Source: Atrichornis clamosus
Taxonomy: Eukaryota; Chordata; Aves; Passeriformes; Menuridae
Reading direction: 5' to 3'
Assembly (NCBI GenBank): GCA_013400975.1
Contig: WBMZ01003468.1
Span: 372,001-436,000, forward strand
Length of the DNA: 64,000 nucleotides
Shown here: positions 63,701 through 64,000 of the stretch, one piece after another
Layout of the letters: each line of letters begins with the position of its first letter
Numbering within the stretch: the stretch's first letter is position 1
Translations under genes and position numbers: made by a program
Notes under the pieces: generated by a model
What the model was told of the DNA's origin: nothing
The model's input: the letters and a program-made list of their open reading frames with translations, nothing else
The model's database searches: none

Positions 63701-64000
63701 GTGTATCACCTGCTAGGAGAATCCCACCCTGAGGTGCAAAGTAATGGAAAACTAATCTTTGTCTTGAAAATACCTGTATTTCTTGCGTGAAACACCAATA
63801 TTAACACAGATCTTGCTGAACCTGCTTGCAACTCTAATTTTACATGTGTTAATCCACAGAAGTCAACAGGGACTTTATGTTACCTACCCACCATATCCAT
63901 ATCGACAGAAGTATGAAAATGGATGATCCCCTTCAGGCACACCTGGCTCAAACTCTTACTGTACACACCTGTGGACACTCATCGTCAGGAATTTGCTACA
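60776..64000. other. Unassigned noncoding DNA
   Basis: No supported gene. It includes a small GGGG-T7-CCCCC block (62397-62412) that could fold on itself, and AT-rich DNA from 62500 on. Frames up to 109 codons (minus 61936-62265) show no domain. Confidence 0.55.

Noticed and set aside
1..64000. CRISPR array, bacterial operon, tRNA or rRNA
   Set aside because: No regularly spaced direct repeats, no ribosome-binding-site/gene tiling and no tRNA or rRNA signature; the composition and repeats are vertebrate.

Overview
The window looks like vertebrate nuclear DNA, most likely from a bird and probably a songbird. It is AT-rich, poor in CpG, and has no dense run of genes. It carries CR1-type LINE fragments on both strands, the commonest avian retroelement. 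It also carries one LTR of a type I recognise from songbird genomes (TGTCATGG... to ...CCACAACA edges, internal CTGCAGCCC-GTGGAGG repeats, AATAAA signal). The species assignment rests on remembered repeat families and was not tested by search.

No convincing protein-coding exon, tRNA, rRNA or known microRNA was found. The open reading frames in the window are mostly 60-130 codons, lack recognisable domains, and are what chance gives in 64 kb. The longer ones (249 and 204 codons) lie inside the LTR and across a CR1 copy. The window is therefore best read as a long intron or an intergenic stretch.

Layout. 1-16 kb: unassigned DNA with a 19-bp tandem duplication plus hairpin (5161-5214), an old amniote-type repeat remnant (7251-7304), a CpG-rich patch (about 9655-9900), a purine tract (10949-10992), an ancient CR1-like 3' end (11935-12062), an A/C tract with G4 potential (13395-13470) and a striking three-unit G-run/A-run array (14931-15019). 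16.2-17.2 kb: one solo LTR. 20.2-20.6 kb: a broken minus-strand coiled-coil frame resembling the ORF1 protein of L1-type LINEs, which would be unusual in a bird. 20.6-47 kb: mostly unassigned DNA with small repeats, palindromes and a compact CpG cluster (30028-30175). 47-61 kb: four further CR1 fragments (47369-47872 +, 49418-49706 -, 55853-55903 +, 60364-60775 -) and three old palindromic-repeat remnants.

Nothing here forms a pathway or operon. I found no new gene system. The observations most worth checking are the L1-ORF1-like remnant, the G/A array, the two CpG clusters in otherwise CpG-poor DNA, and a 90-codon frame with a hydrophobic C-terminal segment next to a perfect CRE palindrome (57689-57961).
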